Notes under the pieces: model-generated
What the model saw: only the letters and a program-made list of their open reading frames with translations
Databases searched by the model: none
Told to the model about the DNA's origin: nothing
Assembly: GCA_028571885.1 (NCBI GenBank)
Contig: JAPVVU010000066.1
Location: forward strand, 1 to 11,372
DNA length: 11,372 bases
Direction: 5' to 3'
From: Gammaproteobacteria bacterium
Lineage (GTDB): Bacteria > Pseudomonadota > Gammaproteobacteria > GRL18
Translations under genes and position numbers: made by a program
Shown: piece by piece, positions 1 through 7,629 of the stretch
Layout: every line of letters begins with the position of its first letter
Numbering within the stretch: the stretch's first letter is position 1

Positions 1-58
1 GTCACCATTTTATAACCTACCCTTAATAAGAGAATAATATTTTTATCAGGAGTCGATT

Positions 59-1087
59 ATGACTTTAGTACAAAGTAAAACGACAGCATTGTCTCCTAAA
101 AATGAGCAGCTGCGTCTAGCTGCTATTCAACACTTCGAAATTCTGGATACCCCGGCTGATGGCGCATTTGACCGATTAACGCAGTTATCCGGGCGCATTT
201 TTGGAGTCCCTATCGCCATTATCACTATTGTAGATACGGATAGAATCTGGTTTAAATCAAAGCTGGGCCTTGATGTGTCTGAAATTGGCAGAGATCCAGG
301 CCTATGTGCATCGTGCATATTACAAGATGATGTCATGGTGATTACTGATGCAAAAAAAGATGCCGTGGCATTAACAAATCCGCTGGTAGCAGGCGAATTT
401 GGTCTGCGTTTCTATGCTGGAGCGCCGTTAAAAACTCGTGATGGGATGAACATTGGTACATTCTGTGTTATTGATCGTGAACCAAGAGAATTTACACAAA
501 GTGAACAAGCTTCTCTAGCGGATCTTGCCGCCATTGTGATGGATGAAATGGAACTGCGAATGAGCAGTCGGCAGCTGCTTTTGCAAAATTTACGCACAGT
601 TGAAGAAGCAGAAAAAGAAGCAAATACCGATCGGATGACTGGACTGGGCAATCGTCGGGCTTTTGAAGCCGATATTTTGGAGCTGGAACAATTGATCAGC
701 CTGGGAAATATATCGGATCTAATCATAACCGTCATTGATCTGGATGGTTTAAAACAGATCAATGATATTCACGGTCATGCGGAAGGTGACAGGCTCATAC
801 GGACGTTTAGCATATTTCTCAAGGACATTTTGAGAATTAATGACCGGGTTTATCGTATAGGAGGCGATGAATTTGTGATTTTTACGCCATTATCTTCAAA
901 ACCAGATTTGCTGAAAATAAATGATCGTATCGCTGAAGCGGTAGAAAAAATGAGGCTTGAAACTGGATTTGATGAAGCGGGGGCCTCTTTCGGTATGGCA
1001 CTTTTGTCTGCAGCAGAATTTAATGTATCTCAGGCATTAAGAATGGCCGATCAGAAAATGTATGAAGCAAAGAAAAAACGACTTTGA
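59..1087 (+). CDS. Soluble GAF-GGDEF diguanylate cyclase
   Basis: A 342-residue protein predicted to make cyclic di-GMP from two GTP in the cytoplasm; no signal peptide or membrane segment is visible. Residues about 20-165 are a GAF sensor of the type starting 'ILDTPADGAFDRLTQLSG' and ending 'GTFCVIDREPREF'. A short helical linker follows, then a GGDEF domain (about 190-342) opening with 'DRMTGLGNRRAFE'. The GGDEF signature is intact at residues 268-272, and an RxxD inhibitory site (R259-D262) lies five residues before it, so product inhibition is expected. The GAF holds a Cys83-x-x-Cys86 pair and Cys136, which could bind a metal or sense redox (inference). The start is supported by AGGAG at 48-52, six bases before the ATG. 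A TATAAC at 11-16 could be a -10 element, but its -35 would lie at or beyond the window edge. The ligand is unknown. No terminator follows the gene. Confidence 0.93.
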   Translation: MTLVQSKTTALSPKNEQLRLAAIQHFEILDTPADGAFDRLTQLSGRIFGVPIAIITIVDTDRIWFKSKLGLDVSEIGRDPGLCASCILQDDVMVITDAKKDAVALTNPLVAGEFGLRFYAGAPLKTRDGMNIGTFCVIDREPREFTQSEQASLADLAAIVMDEMELRMSSRQLLLQNLRTVEEAEKEANTDRMTGLGNRRAFEADILELEQLISLGNISDLIITVIDLDGLKQINDIHGHAEGDRLIRTFSIFLKDILRINDRVYRIGGDEFVIFTPLSSKPDLLKINDRIAEAVEKMRLETGFDEAGASFGMALLSAAEFNVSQALRMADQKMYEAKKKRL

Positions 1088-1404
1088 AATTGTTTTTCAT
1101 AAACTTTCAAGTATTATCATCTATCCAGCCTGCAATCGAAGAAGAAATTTGCCTTGTCAAAAGAATATGAGAGTACACCTCAACTAAAACGCCGTTTCTG
1201 GAGCGCTGCTTTCTGGCAAGGGCAAGGTAAGTCCTGCAGTAATACTGGCTAAAGACTCTTTATCGGAGCATACATTGAAAGCAGTGACTCTCTATAACTG
1301 ACTGCTCCCCCCTTAAGCACTTATTTAAATTCCCGCAAAAAATTTGCTCAGATATACGCTTGAAAATTAGGCTTTATCCCCCCTTCATATAGGCGAATGA
1401 GTCA
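1088..1404. other. Intergenic spacer, no convincing gene
   Basis: This stretch between the cyclase and the aceE promoter carries no open frame with a start codon and ribosome binding site on either strand. It holds two copies of TCCCCCCTT (1306-1314 and 1377-1385) 71 bases apart. A coding-like but start-less frame of 37 codons runs from 1188 to a TGA at 1299-1301. I see no terminator: the only dyad after the cyclase stop is a 6-bp AT-rich one (1084-1089 with 1105-1110). The region may hold gene remnants or upstream control sites for aceE, but I cannot assign either. Confidence 0.5.
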
Positions 1405-1433
1405 TTGTAATATAGCTGGTAATTCCCTATACT
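1405..1433 (+). promoter_or_regulatory. Predicted sigma70 promoter for aceE-aceF-lpd
   Basis: A -35 box TTGTAA (1405-1410) and a -10 box TATACT (1428-1433) are separated by exactly 17 bases. Transcription would begin near 1440, giving an aceE leader of about 200 bases. This is the best -35/-10 pair I found in the 550-base spacer. It was found by eye, not by a scored search, and a second start nearer the gene is possible. Confidence 0.55.
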
Positions 1434-1580
1434 AAGGCGAAGAATTATGTAATATTTATTTGCCACTTGTAACTATATGAAAAATAAGTAAATAAAAGTT
1501 TGATTGTAAAGTGTGTTCACTGCAAATGGTGAATTGCTGATGAATATCTTTGTTATTATCACCAATACTAAATAATGAAA

Positions 1581-1617
1581 CGCTAATGCCGGATGGTTAA
1601 TTTATCAGGCATCAGCG
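1581..1617 (+). promoter_or_regulatory. Imperfect hairpin/dyad ahead of the aceE ribosome binding site
   Basis: CGCTAATGCC (1581-1590) pairs with GGCATCAGCG (1608-1617) except for one A-C mismatch. Three further pairs form inside (1592-1594 with 1604-1606) after a G-A mismatch, leaving a 9-base loop. The 3' arm ends six bases before the AGGAG at 1624-1628, so the structure sits where it could affect ribosome access or act as an operator. No U-run follows, so it is not a terminator. Its ends (GCCGGATG and TTATCAGGC) resemble the ends of enterobacterial REP elements, but only one copy is present here. Confidence 0.45.
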
Positions 1618-1623
1618 CATGGC

Positions 1624-1640
1624 AGGAGATTAAACCCATG
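1624..1640 (+). promoter_or_regulatory. Ribosome binding site that sets the aceE start
   Basis: AGGAG (1624-1628) lies nine bases before the ATG at 1638. The in-frame ATG at 1593 has no purine-rich sequence at the right distance and lies inside the hairpin, so the first 15 codons of the longer frame are probably not translated. The 1638 start gives an N-terminus and length matching known AceE proteins. Confidence 0.85.
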
Positions 1641-4313
1641 TCGAACCAGAATTTAACACAGCTCTCTGAGCAGGATATCGATCAGCTGGAAACACAGGAG
1701 TGGCTGGATGCTCTTGAAAGTGTACTGGAAGTTGAAGGTCCTGAGCGAGCTCATTTTTTAATTGAGCAGATGATTGAGAAAGTGCGCCGTTCCGGTGTTA
1801 ATCTGCCTCATTCATCTAATACTGCTTATGTTAATACTATTCCTACTCATCTGGAGCAGGCTATCCCCGGTGATGTGGCAATTGAAGCAAGAATTCGCTC
1901 TCTGATCCGCTGGAACGCGGCAGCCATGGTGGTGAGAGCAAATCGTAAATCCACAGAACTGGGCGGACATATAGCCAGTTTTGCTTCAGCAGCGACTTTA
2001 TACGATGTCGGTTTTAATTATTTTTTCCGTGCACCTACCCATGAACATGGTGGTGATATGGTTTTGTTCCAGGGACATTCCGCGCCTGGTATGTATTCAC
2101 GTGCCTTTCTGGAAGGCCGTTTGGATGAGGACAAACTGGATAAGTTTCGTCAGGAAGTTGATGGTGATGGTTTATCTTCCTATCCTCATCCCTGGTTAAT
2201 GCCTGATTATTGGCAATTCCCCACCGTTTCTATGGGCCTGGGTCCTATACAATCCATTTATCAAGCACGTTTTATGCATTATATGCATGATCGTGGTCTG
2301 TCGAGTACACGCGGACGGAAAATCTGGACATTTATCGGTGATGGTGAAACTGATGAGCCGGAAACTCTGGGGGCTATTTCACTGGCTTCACGTGAAAAAC
2401 TGGATAATCTAATCTGGGTGATCAACTGTAATCTGCAGCGTCTTGACGGCCCGGTACGTGGTAATGGCAAAATCATACAGGAACTGGAAGCCGTTTTCCG
2501 TGGTGTGGGCTGGAAAGTCATTAAAGTTATGTGGGGCAGTTACTGGGATCCTCTGCTGGCTAAAGATAAAGATGGTTTGCTAAAACGTCGTATGATGGAA
2601 TGTGTTGATGGTGATTACCAGAACTACAAATCCAAAGACGGAGCCTATGTTCGAGAACACTTCTTTGGTAAATACCCCGAATTAAAAGCCATGGTTGCCA
2701 ATATGTCAGATGATGATATCTGGCGTCTCAATCGTGGCGGCCATGATCCCCATAAAGTCTATGCAGCCTATAAAGAAGCGGCTGAAACAGTTGGTCAGCC
2801 AGTGGTTATTCTGGCTCATACTGTGAAAGGTTATGGTATGGGATCGGCCGGTGAAGGGCAGATGCGTACGCATTCCCAGAAAAAACTGGATGCTGAAGAA
2901 ATGATTGCTTACAAAAATCGTTTCAGTATTCCTATCAGTGATGAGCAGGCTGCTAAAGCTGATTATTATCATCCGGGCAAGGACAGTGATGAATACAAAT
3001 ACATGATGTCCAGGCGTGAAGCGCTGGGTGGTTTGATGCCGGTGCGTAATCGTACTGCAGCGCCTCTGGATGTACCAGAAGTGTCCATTTTCGAACCCCT
3101 GTTAAAAGGTTCCGGCGATAAAGAGATGTCCACCACAATGGCCTTTGTGCGTATGCTGACTTTGCTCAGCCGTCATAAAAAAATGGGTGATAATATCGTA
3201 CCGATTGTGCCTGATGAAGCCCGTACATTTGGTATGGAAGGTATGTTCCGCCAATTGGGTATTTATTCATCTGTTGGACAACTTTATACCCCTCAGGATA
3301 AAGATCAGGTGATGTTCTATAAAGAAGATAAATCCGGTCATATCCTTCAGGAAGGTATTAACGAAGCAGGTGCAATGTCTTCGTGGATTGCAGCAGCGAC
3401 AGCCTATAGTAACCATAATGTTAACATGGTGCCGTTTTATATTTACTATTCCATGTTTGGCTTCCAGCGTGTGGGCGATCTCATGTGGATGGCGGGTGAT
3501 ATGCAGGCTCGCGGCTTCCTTATGGGGGGCACGGCAGGAAGGACAACTCTGGCAGGTGAAGGACTGCAGCATCAGGATGGTCATTCTTTGCTGACCGCAG
3601 CAACCATTCCAAATTGCGTGACTTATGATCCGACGTTTGCTTATGAACTGGCGGTAATTATTCAGGACGGCATGCGCCGTATGTATAAAGAGCAGGAAAA
3701 TGTGTTCTATTACATTACTGTTATGAATGAAAATTATAAGCAGCCTGCACTGCCTAAAGGTGTTGAGAAGGGCATCCTGAAAGGTATGTACCTTCTTCAG
3801 GGTGGCGGTAAACGCCGTAAGAAGATTCAACTGATGGGCTCGGGTACGATCTTGCGTGAAGTCATTGAAGCCGCACGTATTCTGGATGAAGACTGGTCAG
3901 TTGATGCGGACGTCTGGAGTGTCACCAGCTACAACGAATTGCGCCGTGAAGCACAGGATGTGGATCGCTGGAATATGCTGCATCCTCTGGAAGAAGCGAA
4001 AGTTTCTTATATTGAAAAATGTCTCAAAGATCGCCGTGGTCCGGTTCTTTCTGCAACGGATTATATTAAAGGTTATTCTGATCAAATCAGAAAATGGGTA
4101 CCTGCAAAATATGAAGTGCTGGGCACAGATGGTTTTGGTCGTTCTGATACCCGGGCTCAATTACGTAAATTCTTTGAAGTGAATGCTGCTTACATTGTTA
4201 TTGCAGCCTTAAAATCATTAGCTGATGACGGGCAGTTCCCCGCAGGTAAGGTACAGGAAGCCATTGTTAAATATGGTATCGATCCTGAAAAACCTAATCC
4301 AGCAACTGCTTAA
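1638..4313 (+). CDS. aceE: Pyruvate dehydrogenase E1 component, homodimeric type
   Basis: Thiamine-diphosphate-dependent E1 of the pyruvate dehydrogenase complex. It decarboxylates pyruvate and reductively acetylates the lipoyl group on E2. From the 1638 start it has 891 residues, against 887 in E. coli. The thiamine diphosphate motif starts with GDGE at 234-237 and ends with NCN at 263-265. Residues matching the E. coli active site are all present with a constant offset of five: H111 (in LGGH), H147 (in FQGH), H412 (in the mobile inner loop), E576 (in GINE) and H645 (in GEGLQH). The C-terminal part carries the expected VLGTDGFGRSD. It is the first gene of a three-gene operon, 28 bases ahead of aceF, with its own promoter and long leader. 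No pdhR-like repressor gene lies upstream, unlike in E. coli. Identification is essentially certain. Confidence 0.98.
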   Translation: MSNQNLTQLSEQDIDQLETQEWLDALESVLEVEGPERAHFLIEQMIEKVRRSGVNLPHSSNTAYVNTIPTHLEQAIPGDVAIEARIRSLIRWNAAAMVVRANRKSTELGGHIASFASAATLYDVGFNYFFRAPTHEHGGDMVLFQGHSAPGMYSRAFLEGRLDEDKLDKFRQEVDGDGLSSYPHPWLMPDYWQFPTVSMGLGPIQSIYQARFMHYMHDRGLSSTRGRKIWTFIGDGETDEPETLGAISLASREKLDNLIWVINCNLQRLDGPVRGNGKIIQELEAVFRGVGWKVIKVMWGSYWDPLLAKDKDGLLKRRMMECVDGDYQNYKSKDGAYVREHFFGKYPELKAMVANMSDDDIWRLNRGGHDPHKVYAAYKEAAETVGQPVVILAHTVKGYGMGSAGEGQMRTHSQKKLDAEEMIAYKNRFSIPISDEQAAKADYYHPGKDSDEYKYMMSRREALGGLMPVRNRTAAPLDVPEVSIFEPLLKGSGDKEMSTTMAFVRMLTLLSRHKKMGDNIVPIVPDEARTFGMEGMFRQLGIYSSVGQLYTPQDKDQVMFYKEDKSGHILQEGINEAGAMSSWIAAATAYSNHNVNMVPFYIYYSMFGFQRVGDLMWMAGDMQARGFLMGGTAGRTTLAGEGLQHQDGHSLLTAATIPNCVTYDPTFAYELAVIIQDGMRRMYKEQENVFYYITVMNENYKQPALPKGVEKGILKGMYLLQGGGKRRKKIQLMGSGTILREVIEAARILDEDWSVDADVWSVTSYNELRREAQDVDRWNMLHPLEEAKVSYIEKCLKDRRGPVLSATDYIKGYSDQIRKWVPAKYEVLGTDGFGRSDTRAQLRKFFEVNAAYIVIAALKSLADDGQFPAGKVQEAIVKYGIDPEKPNPATA

Positions 4314-4341
4314 GGCCACAAGGAACAGAAAGGAACACATC

Positions 4342-5649
4342 ATGAGTAAAATGATAGAAGTATTTGTACCGGATATTGGTGATTTTGATGACGTTGAAGT
4401 CATTGAAGTGCTGGTGTCTGAAGGTGACACAATCGGTGTTGAAGACTCTCTTATCACTGTGGAGTCAGATAAAGCGACCATGGAAATCCCCAGCAGTCAT
4501 GCAGGTGTTGTTGCTAAAGTTAAAGTGAATGTGGGTGAGCGGGTTGCAGAAGGTTCTCTGGTGATATTATTAGATGCTGCAAGCGTGAGTGAAACAGCAG
4601 AGCCAGAGAATAATAAAGATGAACCTGTCGTGGTGAAAGAAGCGCAGGAAACAGCGCCGGCTGCAGCGGCTCCGGTTAAACCTGCTCCTGCTCCAATACT
4701 GCCGGCACAGAAAGCATCACCGACTATTAATATCGATCATGATAATTTCAAAAAAGCGCATGCGTCTCCGGCAGTGCGAAAATTTGCCCGGGAATTAGGT
4801 GTTGACCTGACCCGGGTGAAAGGTACAGGCAATAGCCAGCGTGTCCTTAAAGAAAATGTTCAGAACTTTGTTAAACAGGCATTAAAAGAGCCTGCAGGTG
4901 GTGGTGCCAGTTTAGGTGTTGCACCCATGCCGGAAGTTGATTTCAGTCAGTGGGGCGATATAGAGACAACAAAACTCTCTAAGATCAATATCCTCACAGG
5001 TAAGTTTATGCATCGAAACTGGGTGAACATACCGCATGTGACGCAGTTTGATGAAGCTGATATTACCGAACTGGAAGCCTTCCGCAAGAAGAGTAATATA
5101 GAATATGCGGATAAAGGCATTAAAATTACCATGCTGTCATTTATAATGAAAGCAGTAGTTGCTGGTCTGAAAGAATTCCCTCGTTTCAATTCTTCTCTGG
5201 ATGTTTCCGGTGAATCCCTGATACAAAAAAATTATTACCATATTGGTATTGCCGTTGCGACACCCGATGGCCTGGTGGTGCCTGTGATACGTGATGTTGA
5301 TCAGAAAAGTCTCAGTGACCTGGCAACTGAATTGCGTGAAGTCTCAATCAAAGCCCGTGATAAAAAACTCAAACCTTCTGAAATGCAGGGAGGCTGTTTT
5401 ACTATTTCCAGTTTGGGCGGCATTGGCGGAAGCAGTTTTACACCGATTGTGAATGCGCCTGAAGTGGCTATTTTGGGTGTCTCACGTTCCAAAATGCAGC
5501 CAGTATGGAATGGCTCAGATTTTGAACCGCGCATGATGTGTCCCTTATCACTTTCTTATGATCATCGTGTGATTGATGGTGCCCAGGGTGCCGCATTCTC
5601 AAGCTATCTGAGTAAGATGTTATCAGATGTTCGCTACTTATTGATGTAA
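4342..5649 (+). CDS. aceF: Pyruvate dehydrogenase E2, dihydrolipoamide acetyltransferase
   Basis: E2 core of the pyruvate dehydrogenase complex. It passes the acetyl group from lipoyl-lysine to CoA. The 435 residues are arranged as one lipoyl domain (about 1-79, lipoyl lysine K44 in VESDKATMEI), an Ala/Pro-rich flexible linker (about 100-128), a peripheral subunit-binding domain (about 140-178, ASPAVRKFARELGVDL) and the catalytic trimer-forming domain (about 205-435). The catalytic signature DHRVIDGA gives H408 and D412. E. coli AceF has three lipoyl domains; this one has one. AAGGA at 4330-4334, seven bases before the ATG, fixes the start. The frame stays open upstream to 4225 but that part lies inside aceE. 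It is cotranscribed with aceE and with lpd, 17 bases downstream. Confidence 0.98.
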   Translation: MSKMIEVFVPDIGDFDDVEVIEVLVSEGDTIGVEDSLITVESDKATMEIPSSHAGVVAKVKVNVGERVAEGSLVILLDAASVSETAEPENNKDEPVVVKEAQETAPAAAAPVKPAPAPILPAQKASPTINIDHDNFKKAHASPAVRKFARELGVDLTRVKGTGNSQRVLKENVQNFVKQALKEPAGGGASLGVAPMPEVDFSQWGDIETTKLSKINILTGKFMHRNWVNIPHVTQFDEADITELEAFRKKSNIEYADKGIKITMLSFIMKAVVAGLKEFPRFNSSLDVSGESLIQKNYYHIGIAVATPDGLVVPVIRDVDQKSLSDLATELREVSIKARDKKLKPSEMQGGCFTISSLGGIGGSSFTPIVNAPEVAILGVSRSKMQPVWNGSDFEPRMMCPLSLSYDHRVIDGAQGAAFSSYLSKMLSDVRYLLM

Positions 5650-5666
5650 TCAACGGGAATTTAAAA

Positions 5667-7460
5667 ATGAGTCATACCATTGAAGTAAAAGTCCCGAATA
5701 TTGGCGACTTTGACAGTGTTGAAATTATTGAAATTCTGGTTAGTCCGGGTGATGAAGTGAGTGTTGAAGATGCATTAATCACGGTGGAGTCAGATAAGGC
5801 CAGTATGGAAATACCATCCTCTGATGCTGGTACTGTTAAATCACTTAAAGTGAGTCTGGGCGATCAGATTTCAGAAGGCAGTATTATTCTGGAACTGGAA
5901 GCTTCAGACTTGGCCAAAGAATCAACGCCAGCCGAAATTCAGGCACAAGAGACGAAACAGGTTGAAGCCCCTGCAGCTGTTACAGTAGAAAGTGATGAGT
6001 CAACACCGACAGAAGCACCTGCGGCAGCCAGCTTTAATGGCGCTGCTGACATCCAGGCTCAAGTCGTTGTTCTGGGTTCAGGGCCGGGCGGTTATACTGC
6101 GGCATTTCGAGCCGCCGATCTGGGTAAACAGGTGGTACTGATTGAAAAAGATGATTTCCTTGGTGGCGTTTGTCTGAATGTGGGTTGTATTCCTTCCAAG
6201 GCATTGTTACACGTTGCAGAAGTTGTTAATGAAGCACGTGAATTTGCTGATTTAGGCGTGGCTTATCAGGAGCCTGACATTGACACAGATAAATTGCGTG
6301 CCCACAAAAATAAAATAGTCGGACGTTTGACCGGTGGTTTAAAACAACTGGCGAAACAACGTAAAGTTCAGATTGTCACCGGCTTTGGCAAATTTACCTC
6401 AGCCAACACCCTTTCAGTAGAAGATACAGATGGCAAGAAGCAAATCGTTGCTTTTGAGAATTGTATCATTGCAGCAGGTTCATCTGTGACTAAGCTGCCT
6501 TTCATCCCCTGGGAGGATGAGCGCGTCTGGGACTCAACGGATGCCCTTGAACTGCATAATATACCAAAACGTTTATTAGTGGTTGGCGGCGGTATTATTG
6601 GTCTTGAAATGGCCACAGTTTATCATGCCCTGGGTGCTCAGGTGACAGTTGTTGAGCTAGGTCCTGGTCTAATCCCTGGTGCTGATCGTGATCTGCTTAA
6701 GCCATTTGAACGTACACTGAAAAAGCGTTACGAAAATATTTTTGTCAATACCAAAGTTACAGAATTGATACCCTCTGATGAGGGCATTGTGTGTAAATTT
6801 GAAGGTAAAAAAGCGCCGCAACAAGATACTTTTGATAATGTGCTGGTGGCTATTGGCCGTTCACCCAATGGTAAATTCATTGATGCCGATAAAGCAGGTG
6901 TAATGGTGAATGAACAGGGCTTCATTCCAGTCGATACACAACAGCGCACTAATGTTGATCATATCTTTGCCATTGGTGATGTCGTGGGACAACCCATGCT
7001 GGCGCATAAAGCGACTCACGAAGCGAAAATTGCGGCGGAAGTCATTGATGGACAAAAACGCTTCTTTGATGCGCGAACTATTCCATCAGTTGCCTATACG
7101 GAACCGGAAATTGCCTGGTGTGGTCAGACTGAAGAACAGCTCAAAGCTGAAGGTATTGAATACGAAAAAGGTGTTTTCCCCTGGGCTGCCAGTGGCCGGG
7201 CATTGTCGGTGGGTGCAGATGTCGGCATGACAAAAGTGCTTTATGATAAAACTACTCATCGTATGCTGGGCACCGGTATTTTAGGAAAAAATGCGGGCGA
7301 ACTCATTGCTGAGGCGGCACTTGCGGTAGAAATGGGGGCTGAAATGGAAGATATTGCGCTCACCATTCACCCTCATCCCACACTGTCTGAAACACTGAAC
7401 TTTGCCACTGAAGTTGCAGAGGGGACTTGTACCGATATTTATTTACCTAAGAAAAAATAA
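5667..7460 (+). CDS. lpd: Dihydrolipoamide dehydrogenase (E3) with N-terminal lipoyl domain
   Basis: FAD-dependent E3 that reoxidises dihydrolipoyl groups and passes electrons to NAD+. At 597 residues it is longer than the usual ~470 because of an N-terminal lipoyl domain (about 1-79, K44 in VESDKASMEI) and a Glu/Ala/Pro/Thr-rich linker (about 80-128). The enzyme part has the FAD motif GSGPGG (137-142), the redox disulfide C169/C174 in CLNVGCIPSK, the NAD motif GGGIIG (307-312), the second FAD contact IGD (D438) and the active-site pair H570/E575 in HPHPTLSE. This layout is known from Neisseria P64k and other proteobacterial complexes. The lipoyl domain is about 63% identical to that of AceF (50 of 79 by hand count). 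Only a weak ribosome site (GGGAA, 5655-5659) precedes the start. The gene ends the operon, 34 bases before a strong terminator hairpin. Confidence 0.97.
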   Translation: MSHTIEVKVPNIGDFDSVEIIEILVSPGDEVSVEDALITVESDKASMEIPSSDAGTVKSLKVSLGDQISEGSIILELEASDLAKESTPAEIQAQETKQVEAPAAVTVESDESTPTEAPAAASFNGAADIQAQVVVLGSGPGGYTAAFRAADLGKQVVLIEKDDFLGGVCLNVGCIPSKALLHVAEVVNEAREFADLGVAYQEPDIDTDKLRAHKNKIVGRLTGGLKQLAKQRKVQIVTGFGKFTSANTLSVEDTDGKKQIVAFENCIIAAGSSVTKLPFIPWEDERVWDSTDALELHNIPKRLLVVGGGIIGLEMATVYHALGAQVTVVELGPGLIPGADRDLLKPFERTLKKRYENIFVNTKVTELIPSDEGIVCKFEGKKAPQQDTFDNVLVAIGRSPNGKFIDADKAGVMVNEQGFIPVDTQQRTNVDHIFAIGDVVGQPMLAHKATHEAKIAAEVIDGQKRFFDARTIPSVAYTEPEIAWCGQTEEQLKAEGIEYEKGVFPWAASGRALSVGADVGMTKVLYDKTTHRMLGTGILGKNAGELIAEAALAVEMGAEMEDIALTIHPHPTLSETLNFATEVAEGTCTDIYLPKKK

Positions 7461-7494
7461 ATGAGTTATTGACAATAGTTCATCGTAATATCTG

Positions 7495-7533
7495 AAAAAT
7501 CCTACATATTTGGCAAGTATGTGGGATTTTTTT
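7495..7533 (+). terminator. Rho-independent terminator of the aceE-aceF-lpd operon
   Basis: A 14-bp stem pairs 7495-7508 (AAAAATCCTACATA) with 7518-7531 (TATGTGGGATTTTT). It has a single T-G wobble and a 9-base loop, and seven T residues (7527-7533) form the end of the 3' arm and the tail. Located 34 bases after the lpd stop, it separates the dehydrogenase operon from the sensor genes downstream. The A-run on the 5' side could give some activity in the other direction, but no - strand gene points at it. Confidence 0.9.
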
Positions 7534-7548
7534 ATTTCTTCCCCTTTT

Positions 7549-7577
7549 TTAGTCAGCAAGAATATTGATTTTATACT
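7549..7577 (+). promoter_or_regulatory. Possible promoter for the binding-protein/GGDEF-EAL pair
   Basis: TATACT at 7572-7577 is a good -10 hexamer, identical to the one proposed for aceE. It has a poor -35 candidate, TTAGTC (7549-7554), 17 bases upstream. An alternative is TTGATT (7565-7570) with TACTCT (7588-7593), also spaced by 17 bases. A promoter is expected here because the terminator ends just upstream and a gene starts at 7630. Which hexamers are used is uncertain. Confidence 0.35.
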
Positions 7578-7629
7578 TAAACTTTCCTACTCTTTAAGCT
7601 ATTACTGCCAAAAAAGATGAGAAATATCA

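Noticed and set aside
412..762. A 116-codon open frame on the - strand inside the first cyclase
   Set aside because: Serine- and arginine-rich antisense translation of a GAF-GGDEF gene with no recognisable motif.
1082..1111. Terminator after the first cyclase
   Set aside because: Only a 6-bp AT-rich stem with a 15-base loop and no T-run after it.
1460..1490. Second aceE promoter, TTGCCA with TAAGTA
   Set aside because: Spacing of 19 bases and a poor -10; clearly weaker than the pair at 1405-1433.
1561..1566. ACCAAT as a PdhR operator
   Set aside because: Only a half-site; the facing ATTGGT at the short spacing of the E. coli operator is absent. The nearest partner (TGGTGA, 1527-1532) is 26 bases away.
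1593..1637. In-frame upstream extension of aceE by 15 codons
   Set aside because: No ribosome site before 1593, the ATG lies in a hairpin, and the 1638 start has AGGAG nine bases upstream and fits the family length.
3267..3830. A 187-codon open frame on the - strand inside aceE
   Set aside because: It is antisense to the well-conserved aceE, and its composition (rich in His, Ile and Cys) looks like a shadow of the sense codons. No supporting ribosome site or family resemblance was seen.
4225..4341. In-frame upstream extension of aceF by 39 codons
   Set aside because: It overlaps the end of aceE and does not resemble a lipoyl domain, which begins at the 4342 start with its own ribosome site.
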